From: Fibrobacterota bacterium
GTDB taxonomy: Bacteria > Fibrobacterota > Chitinivibrionia > Chitinivibrionales > Chitinispirillaceae
Direction of reading: 5' to 3'
DNA: 64,000 nt
Assembly: GCA_023436205.1 (NCBI GenBank)
Contig: JAEZKC010000105.1
Location: 4,381-68,380, forward strand
Shown here: piece after piece, positions 9,803 through 19,292 of the stretch
How the letters are laid out: every line of letters begins with the position of its first letter
How positions within the stretch are numbered: the first letter of the stretch is position 1
Program-made: the position numbers and the translations under genes
The notes under the pieces: model-generated
Told to the model about the DNA's origin: nothing
Seen by the model: only the letters and a program-made list of their open reading frames with translations
Database searches by the model: none

Positions 9803-10414
9803 TTACCGGGCAGATTCAAACTGTTTTTTCAGGAATTCCAAAGGATGTTCCATGTTCTTATCCAGCTGCTTTTTCGTAAGGCAGGCCAGGGCATAGGTTC
9901 TAAAGTGCCGATGCGGGAGTTTTGCGGTGGGTTGAAAATCCATTGGAGGACTTTTCATTACCTCAAAATGAACGTGATCGAATTGCCATCCGTACTTGTC
10001 CAATTCGCCTTTGTTAAAATAACGAGCTATACGAGTATCAGTAGTCACTGAATCACCAGGCTTGACATCTATCCCGCTTACATGTTCATATACTGTCCAG
10101 ATAAAACCGGAATCTTTGGGATGTTTCACGATAATCTGCGCATAGGGTCCGTCATCCCGCATACTTATCACCATTCCCGGAGCAGCCGCAAAAATGGGTT
10201 GATTTTCGTAACTGCTGTCCGGCCTCACTATATCGACTCCGGTATGATGATGAGCCGGAATCCCGGGCCTTGCCTTGCGCATGACCCCAAAGGCCCCTAT
10301 CGCAGTAAGGCGAATCTCCTCAATGCTCTCCCGATTTGAAACTGCTACCGGAACACGCCACTCTTGGGCGATACAGGGAATGAGAAGGAATATTATGAAG
10401 AGTGAAGTTTTCAT
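9803..10414 (-). CDS. M23-family metallopeptidase, exported
   Basis: A 203-residue protein with a short signal peptide (MKTSLFIIFLLIPCIAQ). The M23 lysostaphin/LytM core shows HHHTGVDI, giving the HxxxD zinc ligands, and HVHFEVM, giving the HxH pair, so the metal site looks complete. M23 enzymes cut peptide bridges in peptidoglycan in the periplasm. No strong ribosome binding site is visible before the ATG, but the signal peptide supports this start. It lies 190 bases upstream of the VWA operon on the same strand and probably belongs to the same envelope-remodelling neighbourhood. Confidence 0.87.
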   Translation of the reverse strand: MKTSLFIIFLLIPCIAQEWRVPVAVSNRESIEEIRLTAIGAFGVMRKARPGIPAHHHTGVDIVRPDSSYENQPIFAAAPGMVISMRDDGPYAQIIVKHPKDSGFIWTVYEHVSGIDVKPGDSVTTDTRIARYFNKGELDKYGWQFDHVHFEVMKSPPMDFQPTAKLPHRHFRTYALACLTKKQLDKNMEHPLEFLKKQFESAR

Positions 10415-10564
10415 GAAGCAATATTCCGTATCTGTGAAAAGATTGAATATCGGAAAAACAACTGAAAAACAGAATATAAGACAGCCTTGGGTCCGGAGTC
10501 AAGCTGGGGGTAGATATTAAAAAGTAAGTAGTCAGAAGGCCCTTTGGTCTCAGGCTTCTGACCT

Positions 10565-12139
10565 CTAGTCAGTACTGGTATCTCCGGGGCGCTTGAAGCG
10601 GGTGAAATCGATCCCGTATTTGTTGATTTTATACTGAATGATTCGCTTGGTGGTCCCCAGAAGTTTTGCCGCTTCGGTCTGGTTGCCGTGGGTATCTTTA
10701 AGGGCGTCGGTGATGATTTCCTTTTCGTAGGCAGCCACCATATTCTCAAAAGTATCGGTGCGCTTACCCTGCAGAGACACATCTTTCATCTGCAGTGTTG
10801 GAGGAAGGTCGTGGCCATTTATGACGTTCCCGGTGGACACGATGACCGCCCGCTCGATCACATTCTCCAGCTCCCGTACGTTACCGGGCCAGTGATATGC
10901 AGAAAGCATGTCAATAGCCGGCGTAGAGATACGGTCGATGCGTTTATCATGCAGTTTGGAATATTTGCGTACGAAATAATCAGCCAGAAGAAGAGCATCT
11001 GCTCCCCGTTCCCTGAGAGGCGGGAGAAGAATCGTAAATACATTTATTCTATAGTAAAGGTCTTCTCTGAAATGACTTTCCTTTACATCCTGCTCCAGAT
11101 TACGATTTGTGGCACAGATAAGGCGCACACTCACCTTTATGGATTCTGTGCCGCCCACTCTCTGGAACTCCTTTTCCTGAATGGCACGAAGAAGCCGAGA
11201 CTGGGCTGAAAGGGACATTTCTCCTATCTCATCAAGAAACAGTGTTCCTCCATCGGCAGCCTCAAAACGGCCGATTCTTTTGGAAGTTGCTCCTGTAAAA
11301 GAGCCCTTTTCATGCCCGAACAGCTCGCTTTCCAGAAGAGATTCCGGAAGGGCAGCACAGTTCACAGCGATAAAGGGTCCTTCGGCACAGGGACTTTTCT
11401 GATGAATGGCGCGAGCCACCAGTTCCTTCCCGGTTCCCGTTTCACCCCTGATAAGCACATTTGTAATGGAAGGAGCGACCTGGGCAATCTGTCGATACAC
11501 CTCGCGCATTGAACTGGAGTTGCCGATCATCAGATCTGGCTTTCCCTTGCTCTCCAGCGTACGGCGAAGTTCAAGGTTTTCCTTCTCCAGGGCATGAATC
11601 AGATCATACTGGCGCCTTCTGGTCTGCACTGCCTGAGCGATAAGATCAGAAACCGCTTCCAGGAACCGAAGCTCCCCCTCCAAAGTTACCGCATCATCAA
11701 CGGCAACCTTATCCACTGAAAGAGCTCCAACCACTGTATTCCCTGCTTTGATAGGTACACAGAGAAAGGATAGATCCGACTGCTTGAGACCCTTACGGGC
11801 ACCGGTCCGATCAAGAAACGTGGGTTCGCTGTCCAGAGTCGGAACCGCTATGGGACGGCCGGTGGCCACTACTCTGCCGGTAATGCCTTCTCCCGGCTTA
11901 TACTTGCCCTTGCGTTTATTGTTCTCTGAAATCCCACGGGCCACATCAACCGCAAGCTCTTCATTATCGGGGCTGAGAATAGTAATCATGCCTCGCTTCA
12001 TCCCGGCATTACTCTCAAGAATCTCCAGAAGAGATGACATAATCTCTTCCAGTTCCTGACCAGAAGCAAGCAGGTGAGCAATCTGATAGATAACCGTTAA
12101 ACCATTGAAGCTAAGATCAGACTGAGCCTGAGAAGACAT
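10565..12139 (-). CDS. Sigma-54-dependent transcriptional activator (GAF-AAA+-HTH)
   Basis: A 524-residue NifA/NtrC-type activator. A GAF domain (about 15-170) is followed by the AAA+ domain: Walker A GETGTGKE, the sigma-54 contact loop GSFTGA (variant of GAFTGA), Walker [13 protein letters not shown] and the arginine finger region [12 protein letters not shown] Fis-type HTH ([15 protein letters not shown]) ends the protein. It should bind upstream enhancers and open sigma-54 promoters in response to a small ligand bound by the GAF domain. Sigma-54 motifs occur before at least three genes in the next 8 kb, making these its likely targets. Confidence 0.94.
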   Translation of the reverse strand: MSSQAQSDLSFNGLTVIYQIAHLLASGQELEEIMSSLLEILESNAGMKRGMITILSPDNEELAVDVARGISENNKRKGKYKPGEGITGRVVATGRPIAVPTLDSEPTFLDRTGARKGLKQSDLSFLCVPIKAGNTVVGALSVDKVAVDDAVTLEGELRFLEAVSDLIAQAVQTRRRQYDLIHALEKENLELRRTLESKGKPDLMIGNSSSMREVYRQIAQVAPSITNVLIRGETGTGKELVARAIHQKSPCAEGPFIAVNCAALPESLLESELFGHEKGSFTGATSKRIGRFEAADGGTLFLDEIGEMSLSAQSRLLRAIQEKEFQRVGGTESIKVSVRLICATNRNLEQDVKESHFREDLYYRINVFTILLPPLRERGADALLLADYFVRKYSKLHDKRIDRISTPAIDMLSAYHWPGNVRELENVIERAVIVSTGNVINGHDLPPTLQMKDVSLQGKRTDTFENMVAAYEKEIITDALKDTHGNQTEAAKLLGTTKRIIQYKINKYGIDFTRFKRPGDTSTD

Positions 12140-12249
12140 GTGTTTCTACTCTCCAAAAAAGAAGAGGAAAATAGTTCATAACCGATTCGAATTCAATTGT
12201 TCAGTCAAAGGAGTGATTTCGCCGCAGAAAAAGTAATGTTGTGCAATCA

Positions 12250-13386
12250 TCAGGAAATAAGGTGCTGATCGTGCAGAGCAGGACTTTGCTGGCAGAGGGC
12301 GCGAACAGTATTGTACAGCTCGAAAGCAGAAACATAATGCAGTCTATATTTCCCAGATTGCCCGAAATCGGTTTCAAGGCATCGGTACAGGTCGTAAATT
12401 CCGGATTCACCAAACAGATATCGCACCGTGGAATCCACTGCACCAAATGTGTGAAGTTTAATAAATACGTGATTGGGGGCGCCTTTTACCTGGATTGCAC
12501 TTTCAACCCAGAGTTTGGCCCTGCTCCGACTGAAACGTCGACGATAACTGATTTCACTGTTTTCGAGCCGAGGAAAAAGCCCGTAACGACGATTTCCCCA
12601 ATTGAACCCTATTGGGCCCTGTATGATCATCAGATCACGGTCATTCCAGTTATCCATTGAAACGGGTGTGCCTCTCTCGTGGGAAGCGGGAAAATCAACC
12701 GATCCAGAAGTGAAATATATACTGTTGATGATGGGAGGCTGGGTCAGATCGGGAGCAGTAGGATAGGTGAAATCTGCATAGCAGCCAGTTTGTTTGAGAA
12801 TAAGCGATTCTCCATTGACTCCGCAGAATCGCCCGTCTGGCCGGCAATTATTGAGAGCCCCGCGGGCATGAATGAACCCGTAAGCGATTTTATCTTCGCT
12901 GTTTTTACGTAAAAGACCATGGTGATGAAAAAGCACATCCCTGAACCCTTCAAGCTTCCTCCTGAAACCCTCGGCGGAATCGGACTCATGGCGAATTAAC
13001 ATCTCCACATCAGCCAACCCCTCCCGACACATTCTGGAAAGAGTATCTAGAAATCGGGGATTGTAATCGGATTCATCGTAGAAGAAGGTGTGCACCGGTT
13101 TTCGGCCGTGAGTGTCGGCAAAATGCGAGGCAAAACGGGTATACTCCCTGCACCATGTCACTATGCGATGCTCCGCAATCTCCTGACTCACCCCTCCCCA
13201 GTAAGGAGACATACGATTACAAAAAGCAATATGCAGATGAACTGGTTCGCTTCCTCGCTTTATCGCCAGACGAGGCCTCTTCAGGTAAGCCCCCAGCCAG
13301 CGGTTCATCCTTGATTGACGAATATTCCGCACAACCAGAGCAACCGAAAGAGACAAGACCAGAAAAATGAGAATCCCAACTTCCAT
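12250..13386 (-). CDS. Membrane-anchored protein of unknown function in exopolysaccharide locus
   Basis: About 378 residues; no family recognised with certainty. The start at 13386 is preceded by AAGGA at six bases; a TTG two codons earlier is less likely. One N-terminal membrane helix (about 4-22) anchors a large soluble domain. The pattern FFYDESDYNP, followed by HHHGL and GFIHARGALNN, is reminiscent of the metal-binding aspartate/histidine motifs of polysaccharide deacetylases, but I cannot confirm that fold. A near-perfect sigma-54 promoter lies about 50 bases upstream. Position beside asparagine synthetase and Wzc/Wza genes suggests a role in exopolysaccharide processing. Confidence 0.75.
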   Translation of the reverse strand: MEVGILIFLVLSLSVALVVRNIRQSRMNRWLGAYLKRPRLAIKRGSEPVHLHIAFCNRMSPYWGGVSQEIAEHRIVTWCREYTRFASHFADTHGRKPVHTFFYDESDYNPRFLDTLSRMCREGLADVEMLIRHESDSAEGFRRKLEGFRDVLFHHHGLLRKNSEDKIAYGFIHARGALNNCRPDGRFCGVNGESLILKQTGCYADFTYPTAPDLTQPPIINSIYFTSGSVDFPASHERGTPVSMDNWNDRDLMIIQGPIGFNWGNRRYGLFPRLENSEISYRRRFSRSRAKLWVESAIQVKGAPNHVFIKLHTFGAVDSTVRYLFGESGIYDLYRCLETDFGQSGKYRLHYVSAFELYNTVRALCQQSPALHDQHLIS

Positions 13387-13435
13387 CAGCAATCCTTAGT
13401 AAAAATCGTGAACAAAGCTCGCATAAGAATGAAAA

Positions 13436-13450
13436 GCAAAAGACCTGCCA
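13436..13450 (-). promoter_or_regulatory. Sigma-54 (-24/-12) promoter for the unknown EPS gene
   Basis: The minus strand reads TGGCAGGTCTTTTGC. GG and GC are separated by exactly ten bases, matching the -24/-12 consensus TGGCAC-N5-TTGC closely. It lies in the gap between asnB and the 12250-13386 gene, with the GC about 50 bases before that start codon. A sigma-54 activator is encoded just downstream. Confidence 0.75.
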
Positions 13451-13495
13451 TGAGGGCAAAATTGAAGCTCAAACGGAAGAACTGGCTCGAGCTCG

Positions 13496-15466
13496 TTAGG
13501 TCACGGGGCCCTTCGAATCAAACTGAGGCAAGGCTGGTGATTCTTGACGGATAAAATGATGATCCAGAAGCTGAGCAGATACAACGGCAGCAACCGCCAT
13601 GCTTTCCACTTCGCCAACCGATGTGTTCTGGACCCTGCTTATTTTACTCATGAGATTCAGAACCCCCTGCTTGTCAAAAAGAGCGGATCTGTCGAGATAC
13701 TCGGGCGTAAGCATGAGAGAAGCCAGATTGTCGTTCTCCGCAGTGAAGCAGCGTGCAATAGGAGCCCGGTACGGCTGTTTGGGCCGACGTGCAATGGAAC
13801 TGGGAATGATATCCCCAAAAGTCTTTTTCAGGATGTATTTCTCATTAAGCACGTTCATCTTTAACTGAGGCGGCATGCTGTGAGCAAACTCCATGACCCG
13901 GTAATCAAGAAAAGGAAATCGCCCCTCCACCGAATTGCCCATCATCATACGATCCCCCTGTGAGGAAAGCAGATACCCCGACATGAACAGCACCAGTTCG
14001 AGGTATTGAGCCTGACAGAAAGGATCCCAGCGGGACATATCTGGATCGAGGTAGCTCTCAAGCTCACCGTACACATGCCTCTGTTCGTCAAACCCCTCCA
14101 GAATATCTTTCGAGAGGAATTGCTTAATTCTGGATGTGGTGATCCATCGAGGAAAATGAGAATAAAAAGGACTGTCGGTACCGGTGAGGTTCTTTTTGAA
14201 AAAGAGCTGCCAGAAAGATCCGCTTCGCTCGGTTCCCGGGATAAAAGGGTAGGTTCTTCTTAACAGCTGAGGCCTTAAACGTGAATCGGGGAAACGGGCC
14301 CAGAATCTGCGAATGCGGTTCTCTTTGAATATATCGTATCCTCCGAAAATCTCATCTGCCCCCTCCCCAGTGAGAACCACCTTTATGCCGTTGCGCCGCA
14401 CCAGACCCGAAAGGGCAAAAAGCGGACCGGGAGCGGTGCGGATCATAGGATTTTCGGCATGGTAGACCACCTGAGGGAAAAGATCACCGATCTGCTGATT
14501 ATCGACCTCTACAGTGCGATGATCGGTACCCAGTTTTTCGGCCATAAGCAGCTGAAACTGCCGCTCATCAAAGGAACTGTCTTTAAAGGTGACAGAAAAC
14601 GTGAGAAGATCGTTAATATGATGCTTTCTGGCCAGAGCAGTAATAATGGAAGAATCCAACCCCCCGCTTAAATAGGCTGCAACCGGCACATCAGCCCTGA
14701 GCCTCAGCTCCACCGCATCGGACAAAAGCTCTCTCAGCCTCTGAGTGTAATAAGAAAGAGGCCGACTCTCGTACTGATTGCGGTCGGGAAAACTGTGCTT
14801 CCAGTAGCGAAACGTTTTCATCCCCCCGGAAGTGATCTCGGCAATACAACCCGGGGCCAGCTCCCGAATTCCTTCAAAAATGGTGCGAGGCGGTACCGTT
14901 ACCCACAAAGTGAATACCTGCTCCAGTCCGATAGGATCGATCTGCCTGCTGACCGAAGAACTGCAGAACAGCGACTTCATCTCAGATGCAAAGAGAACCG
15001 CTCCATCTGCTGCGGTAGTATAATAAAGAGGCCTTATACCCGCCCGGTCGCGGGCAAGAACCATCTTTCGCTTTCGGCTGTCCCATAAGGCAATCGCAAA
15101 CTGGCCATTGCACTTTTCCACAAACGATGACCCGTACTCCTCGTACAGATGCACCAGCACCTCAGTGTCACAACGGGTGTAGAACCGATGCCCCTTTGCC
15201 TTGAGCTGATCCATGAGTTCCAGGTAGTTGAAAATTTCTCCATTGAAAATGACCCAGATGGACCTGTCTTCGTTGTAAATCGGCTGCCTGCCTCCTGAAA
15301 GATCGATAATACTCAGGCGCCGCTGCCCCAGCCCTACCCCCCGGCTGTTATAGTACCCCTCTTCATCAGGACCACGATGAGAGAGAACTCTAGTCATGGA
15401 CTCAAGCAGCTCCTGACTGACAGGATACTGAGGATCACTCGAATAAATGCCTGCTATTCCGCACAT
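13496..15466 (-). CDS. asnB: Asparagine synthetase (glutamine-hydrolysing)
   Basis: About 656 residues from the ATG at 15466, which gives the required N-terminal MCGIAGIYSS with the catalytic cysteine at position 2 after Met removal. The glutaminase domain (1-200) has RGPDEEGYY and FNGEIFNYLE; the synthetase domain has the PP-loop LSGGLDSSII and GEGADEIFGGY. It makes asparagine, or amidates another carboxylate, using glutamine and ATP. The gene starts one base past the end of the Wzc-like gene, so they are co-transcribed. AsnB homologues in polysaccharide loci may amidate sugars or peptides; the real acceptor is unknown. Confidence 0.93.
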   Translation of the reverse strand: MCGIAGIYSSDPQYPVSQELLESMTRVLSHRGPDEEGYYNSRGVGLGQRRLSIIDLSGGRQPIYNEDRSIWVIFNGEIFNYLELMDQLKAKGHRFYTRCDTEVLVHLYEEYGSSFVEKCNGQFAIALWDSRKRKMVLARDRAGIRPLYYTTAADGAVLFASEMKSLFCSSSVSRQIDPIGLEQVFTLWVTVPPRTIFEGIRELAPGCIAEITSGGMKTFRYWKHSFPDRNQYESRPLSYYTQRLRELLSDAVELRLRADVPVAAYLSGGLDSSIITALARKHHINDLLTFSVTFKDSSFDERQFQLLMAEKLGTDHRTVEVDNQQIGDLFPQVVYHAENPMIRTAPGPLFALSGLVRRNGIKVVLTGEGADEIFGGYDIFKENRIRRFWARFPDSRLRPQLLRRTYPFIPGTERSGSFWQLFFKKNLTGTDSPFYSHFPRWITTSRIKQFLSKDILEGFDEQRHVYGELESYLDPDMSRWDPFCQAQYLELVLFMSGYLLSSQGDRMMMGNSVEGRFPFLDYRVMEFAHSMPPQLKMNVLNEKYILKKTFGDIIPSSIARRPKQPYRAPIARCFTAENDNLASLMLTPEYLDRSALFDKQGVLNLMSKISRVQNTSVGEVESMAVAAVVSAQLLDHHFIRQESPALPQFDSKGPVT

Positions 15467-15467
15467 G

Positions 15468-17786
15468 TTAATACCTGTAGGAATTATACTGGTAATATTC
15501 GGGCCTGCGATAGGGAGCACCGTTAAACACCATTCCCAGCACTTTCTTTTTGAGACCCGGGTACTCGTTTATTTTTCTGTTAAGCTGGGATATATTTGTA
15601 CTGCCCGCCTTCACCACCACAATGTAACGATGGAACGAATCCTGCACCCCCACCGCATCAGTGGTGACCGCCAGAGGAGGCGTGTCCATTATGATCACGT
15701 CGAATTTCTGGGCCAGCAGATCCAAAAGTTCCCTAAAACGGCGGGTATTGATCAGCTCTGCGGAATTGGGCACAGAAACCCCGCTTGAAATCAGATACAG
15801 ATTGGAAATGTGGGTGGGCCGCAGAATCTTGTCAATATTTACAGAAGACAGAGAGTCTCTGTCCATGAGCAGATTGGACAGGCCAGGCTTCTTCTCAAGA
15901 CCGAATGTATGATGCTGAGTGCCGCGCCTGAGGTCGCCATCTATCAGCACGGTACGCAAATCCTGCTGTGCCATGGTGATCGCCAGATTTGAAGTAGTGA
16001 AAGATTTACCCTCTCCCATGTTCAAGCTGGTCACAAGAATACGTTTCTGCTTCTCGTCAAAAAGACTCAGGAGGATTTTTGCCCTTAGAGAGCGGTAGGT
16101 TTCGTCTACAAAATTGTGAGAATAATCTGCAGACACAAGCTTGGGATCGATTCCGCCCGATTCGGTGCTTGACACCCTCTGATCCCAGCGCCCCTTTATG
16201 GGAATGGACTCCAGCAGAAGGAGCCGCGTAAGCCGCTGAAGATCCCGCTCGGTACGGGCCCGCCGGTCAAAATAATCAAGCGCCAGCACCGGACCCAGCC
16301 CCGCCATCATGCTGAAAAGAAACCCCGCCCCGAAAATCATGATAAGAGAACGGAAATCGGGCTTGCCCTCCGGCTCCACCGCCTTGTCAACCAGATACAC
16401 ATCTCCGGTACTCACGGAGTTGGCGATTCTGGCCTCGTTGTAGCGGCCAAGCACCTCCGCATAGATCTCTGCATTGACCTCGTACTGCCGCTGCAGGTTT
16501 GAGTATTGAATCTCTTTGGCCGGAAGCGTGGAAAGATCCCGATGAAGACTGCTTATCTTACTCTCGTTTTCCTGCACCCGCCTGTTGAGATTTGAAGTGA
16601 GAGTGCTCAATGCACTCGCCACCTTACCCCCCAGCTCCCTGATTTTGGACCGGTTTTCGACCGCATAGGGATGATTGGGGGAATAGGCCGAATCGTACAT
16701 CTGCTTTTGAGCATAAAGGTTATTGAACTCCGACTGCAGAGCGGCTGCGGTGGCGGTTTGATGACGCATGAGAAAAGCGATCATCTCGTTGAGCACCGGA
16801 AGCTGATCACTTGCGGACGTGGCTTTGTAGCGCTCCTGAAGACTTTTAGCCTGAAGCACATGAGAGCGCAGATCGGCTTCACTCTCCCGCAGATCGGAAA
16901 GCATGTTAGGCGGCAGCATGGCGTCTGGAAGCCCTACCGTGGGATTGGCATCGCGGAATTTACGCAAAGCGGCTTCCGATGATTTCATGGCGCCACTGGC
17001 GGTCTGAAGCTGCTTTTCGAGAATCGCCAGGATTTCCCCTTTTCTGTTGTGACGACTGGAGGAATTTTCTTTCACATAGTCTTCGGCAATAGTGTTCACC
17101 ACCGTCGTGATTAAGGCATAATCCCGCCCGGACATGGAAAGGGTCATAATTGTTCCCACCGGCTCACTGAGCTTGACTTCAAGAGCATTTAGGATATAGT
17201 CGACCGCATCCCGCACCCTGCGCACCGAAAATTCAAAAGTGTAGGGCTGCTCCCGGTAAGAGGAGGTGAATTTCAGGAAAAGCCCGGGAAGCACCAGGGT
17301 GTCTGAAAGCTTCCCCTGGGCTATCTGCTTGTTTTCTATACCCACAGACTTGTTACTGTACAGAACCTTGTAGCCCTGCCCCTCAAGGCTAAAAACATAG
17401 CTTCCGGTAAGAGCGGTATCCCCCACCGCTATGGAATCGAAAATAGAACCCCTGGGCACTTTACCGGTGGTAAGCTGAAGAGAAAGCTTTCTGACCACCT
17501 CCTCCAGAAAGGAGTGACTCTTCACCAGCACGGTCCGGCTCTCGGGGTCATCCATCACCCGTTCATCCACCGCACTGAGATTTTCCGGATCATCAAAGCG
17601 CAGCACCGCCACCGCCTCCTGCTCCGGCACCATCATACCCATCTTTTTGAGAACCAGAACCCACCCCACCAACACCAGCACCATCACCGGAAAAACAAAC
17701 CAGGCCTTCCTGATCAGCAGATGCAGATAATGATCCCAGTGTATTTTGTTTTCTTCTGAACCGGCACTGTTTCTTGTAAAACTCAC
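15468..17786 (-). CDS. Wzc-like polysaccharide co-polymerase / tyrosine autokinase
   Basis: A 772-residue inner-membrane protein. A Wzz-type domain with membrane helices at about 32-50 and 490-510 surrounds a long periplasmic coiled-coil region (about 240-450). The cytoplasmic BY-kinase follows, with Walker A MGEGKSF, Walker A' VLIDGDLR and Walker B VIIMDTPPL. The C-terminus is tyrosine-rich (YYQYNSYRY), the normal autophosphorylation cluster. It controls chain length and export of exopolysaccharide with the Wza-like protein encoded just upstream. The arrangement Wza-Wzc-AsnB reads as one operon from a sigma-54 promoter near 18560. Confidence 0.93.
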   Translation of the reverse strand: MSFTRNSAGSEENKIHWDHYLHLLIRKAWFVFPVMVLVLVGWVLVLKKMGMMVPEQEAVAVLRFDDPENLSAVDERVMDDPESRTVLVKSHSFLEEVVRKLSLQLTTGKVPRGSIFDSIAVGDTALTGSYVFSLEGQGYKVLYSNKSVGIENKQIAQGKLSDTLVLPGLFLKFTSSYREQPYTFEFSVRRVRDAVDYILNALEVKLSEPVGTIMTLSMSGRDYALITTVVNTIAEDYVKENSSSRHNRKGEILAILEKQLQTASGAMKSSEAALRKFRDANPTVGLPDAMLPPNMLSDLRESEADLRSHVLQAKSLQERYKATSASDQLPVLNEMIAFLMRHQTATAAALQSEFNNLYAQKQMYDSAYSPNHPYAVENRSKIRELGGKVASALSTLTSNLNRRVQENESKISSLHRDLSTLPAKEIQYSNLQRQYEVNAEIYAEVLGRYNEARIANSVSTGDVYLVDKAVEPEGKPDFRSLIMIFGAGFLFSMMAGLGPVLALDYFDRRARTERDLQRLTRLLLLESIPIKGRWDQRVSSTESGGIDPKLVSADYSHNFVDETYRSLRAKILLSLFDEKQKRILVTSLNMGEGKSFTTSNLAITMAQQDLRTVLIDGDLRRGTQHHTFGLEKKPGLSNLLMDRDSLSSVNIDKILRPTHISNLYLISSGVSVPNSAELINTRRFRELLDLLAQKFDVIIMDTPPLAVTTDAVGVQDSFHRYIVVVKAGSTNISQLNRKINEYPGLKKKVLGMVFNGAPYRRPEYYQYNSYRY

Positions 17787-17821
17787 CCTTCACCTCGCTT
17801 GCTAGATCGATTCGCCTGGGA

Positions 17822-18460
17822 CTAGTTCCTGCCCATGGTGACATAAAGAGAAAGCAGAAAAGTGGCCACCGGCAATACATCTCGAATTAGAAAATCGGAC
17901 CAGAAATTTTTAGCCTGCTCTGGAGTCCAGATCTGATCCCCCGATTTAACCCCCATCATACGTAATGAAGCCCCCGCCTGATACTGACTCACAAGTTCCC
18001 TCTCCAGCACCGTCTTGTCCCTCTCCCAGTGCATCTTGCGCAATCCCGCCTCATGGCTAAACCCTCCCGCCATATAAACCAGGTCCCACAGGGAACGGTT
18101 GGGATCTATATAGTAGAGCCCTGGTCTGTTAAAACCCCCCAACAAACTCACCCTTATAAGAGGAGTCACCTGAATCTCGGGGAAACGCAAATACTGAGCA
18201 TAGGTGCTCTGAAGAAATTCGGTGAACTGATGCACTGACATGCTGGTCACCTGGAATCGCCCTACCAGCGGAAGAAACACATAGCCTTCCAGATCTATGG
18301 GGTAGAGACCGTTAAGGAAATGGGAGGTGTCGGGGAATACCGTTATGCCCAGCCCGTCCCCCGCCACAAAACGCTGGGAAGACCCGGACAGGTTCTGCGC
18401 CCGGGATATGCCCGCAAACAGAGATAAAGCCAGCAGCAAAACTAATGTACACTTCCTCAT
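17822..18460 (-). CDS. Wza-like polysaccharide export protein (Poly_export/SLBB)
   Basis: About 212 residues from the ATG at 18460, supported by GGGGAGGAG upstream and a signal peptide ending SRA-QNLSG. The Poly_export domain (RFVAGDGLGITVFPD ... YPIDLEGYVFLPLVGRFQV) is followed by one SLBB domain (VSLLGGFNRPGLYYIDP). A C-terminal hydrophobic helix (VLPVATFLLSLYV) could cross the outer membrane as in Wza. It lacks an obvious lipobox cysteine and is shorter than E. coli Wza, with one SLBB fewer. It should form the export channel for the polymer whose length the adjacent kinase controls. Confidence 0.9.
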   Translation of the reverse strand: MRKCTLVLLLALSLFAGISRAQNLSGSSQRFVAGDGLGITVFPDTSHFLNGLYPIDLEGYVFLPLVGRFQVTSMSVHQFTEFLQSTYAQYLRFPEIQVTPLIRVSLLGGFNRPGLYYIDPNRSLWDLVYMAGGFSHEAGLRKMHWERDKTVLERELVSQYQAGASLRMMGVKSGDQIWTPEQAKNFWSDFLIRDVLPVATFLLSLYVTMGRN

Positions 18461-18553
18461 GATACTCCTCCCCTGCCAAGCAGTCTGCGCTAACCCTGAT
18501 TTGTCCCACTGCAACCCCGGTTCCAATTCGGGCAACCGGTAACTCTAAAAAAA

Positions 18554-18570
18554 GGCAATAAGCATGCCTA
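18554..18570 (-). promoter_or_regulatory. Sigma-54 promoter for the Wza-Wzc-AsnB operon
   Basis: The minus strand reads TAGGCATGCTTATTGCC. GG and GC are ten bases apart and TTGC is intact; the first T of the consensus TGGC is replaced by A. It lies about 95 bases before the Wza-like start codon and is divergent from a second sigma-54 motif at 18793. The 410-base stretch 18461-18870 has no gene I can support; these promoters are its main content. Confidence 0.6.
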
Positions 18571-18792
18571 GAGCTCCCGAAACCGGCAGGTCCTCACTTC
18601 CATAACCGGAATTAAATTGAGAAAATTGAAGAAAATGAGAAGAGTAAAACTGTTGTCAAGAAAGGAGAGACGGTGGCCGCAGAAAGAAACCCAAGACCCC
18701 TGAAACGGAGGCAACCACTTGATTTCAAGCCATTTAGCTTAAAGACACCCCCGGGATACCCCCCCATGAAAGCCCCCCAGGGCCATTGTGAG

Positions 18793-18809
18793 TGGCATAA
18801 TACTTGCTA
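18793..18809 (+). promoter_or_regulatory. Sigma-54 promoter for the lone receiver protein
   Basis: TGGCATAATACTTGCTA has GG and GC exactly ten bases apart and matches the -24/-12 consensus almost perfectly. It lies about 64 bases upstream of the receiver gene start at 18871 and points toward it. Confidence 0.75.
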
Positions 18810-18870
18810 AAAATATTAATGGAGACTTAAGCGTTAAAAAAACGCACTTTTCCTCAAGAGGAGGTTCGCC

Positions 18871-19290
18871 TTGACTGCTCCCGTTCAAAAATCCGCAGCC
18901 GTCTGTGAAACTGACTCCCAGCTTAAGCGCTTATTGGTCATCGATGACGACCATTCCGTGCTCTTCGCCCTCAAAAGACTCTTCGAGTCCGCTCTGGTCA
19001 GAGTCGATACCTCTGACTCCCTGGAAAAAGCCAAGGAATTCATCGATTCCACCCATTATAATGTAATACTTACCGACCTGGCTTTCAGCGAAGTGGTCAA
19101 AGATGCCGGCATCGAAATCAGCTCCTACGCCAAAGCAAAACACCCAAAGGTTAAAGTCATCCTCTGGACCGGTTCCGAAACCGCCACCCTCGAGGAGCAG
19201 GCTAAAGCCGCGGAAGTGGACATGATTTTCAAAAAACCCCTTTCGCCCATTATCATTAAAAATATCCTGGAAAACCTGTATTTCATGTAG
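18871..19290 (+). CDS. Stand-alone response-regulator receiver protein
   Basis: A 139-residue protein consisting of one CheY-like receiver: acidic residues in VIDDDHSV, the phospho-acceptor aspartate in VILTDLAF, and the lysine in FKKPLSP. There is no output domain. The TTG start is convincing because GAGGAGG lies six bases upstream. With a sigma-54 promoter before it and an exopolysaccharide glycosyltransferase converging on it two bases beyond its stop, it probably passes a phosphorylation signal to a partner protein of the locus. No kinase gene is adjacent. Confidence 0.9.
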   Translation: MTAPVQKSAAVCETDSQLKRLLVIDDDHSVLFALKRLFESALVRVDTSDSLEKAKEFIDSTHYNVILTDLAFSEVVKDAGIEISSYAKAKHPKVKVILWTGSETATLEEQAKAAEVDMIFKKPLSPIIIKNILENLYFM

Positions 19291-19292
19291 CC

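Noticed and set aside
12241..12660. 139-residue plus-strand ORF opposite the unknown EPS gene
   Set aside because: It is antisense to a longer frame with a membrane helix, promoter and binding site.
10565..18535. Exosortase/PEP-CTERM exopolysaccharide system
   Set aside because: The sigma-54 activator, Wzc, Wza and AsnB would fit, but no exosortase or PEP-CTERM protein is visible in the window.
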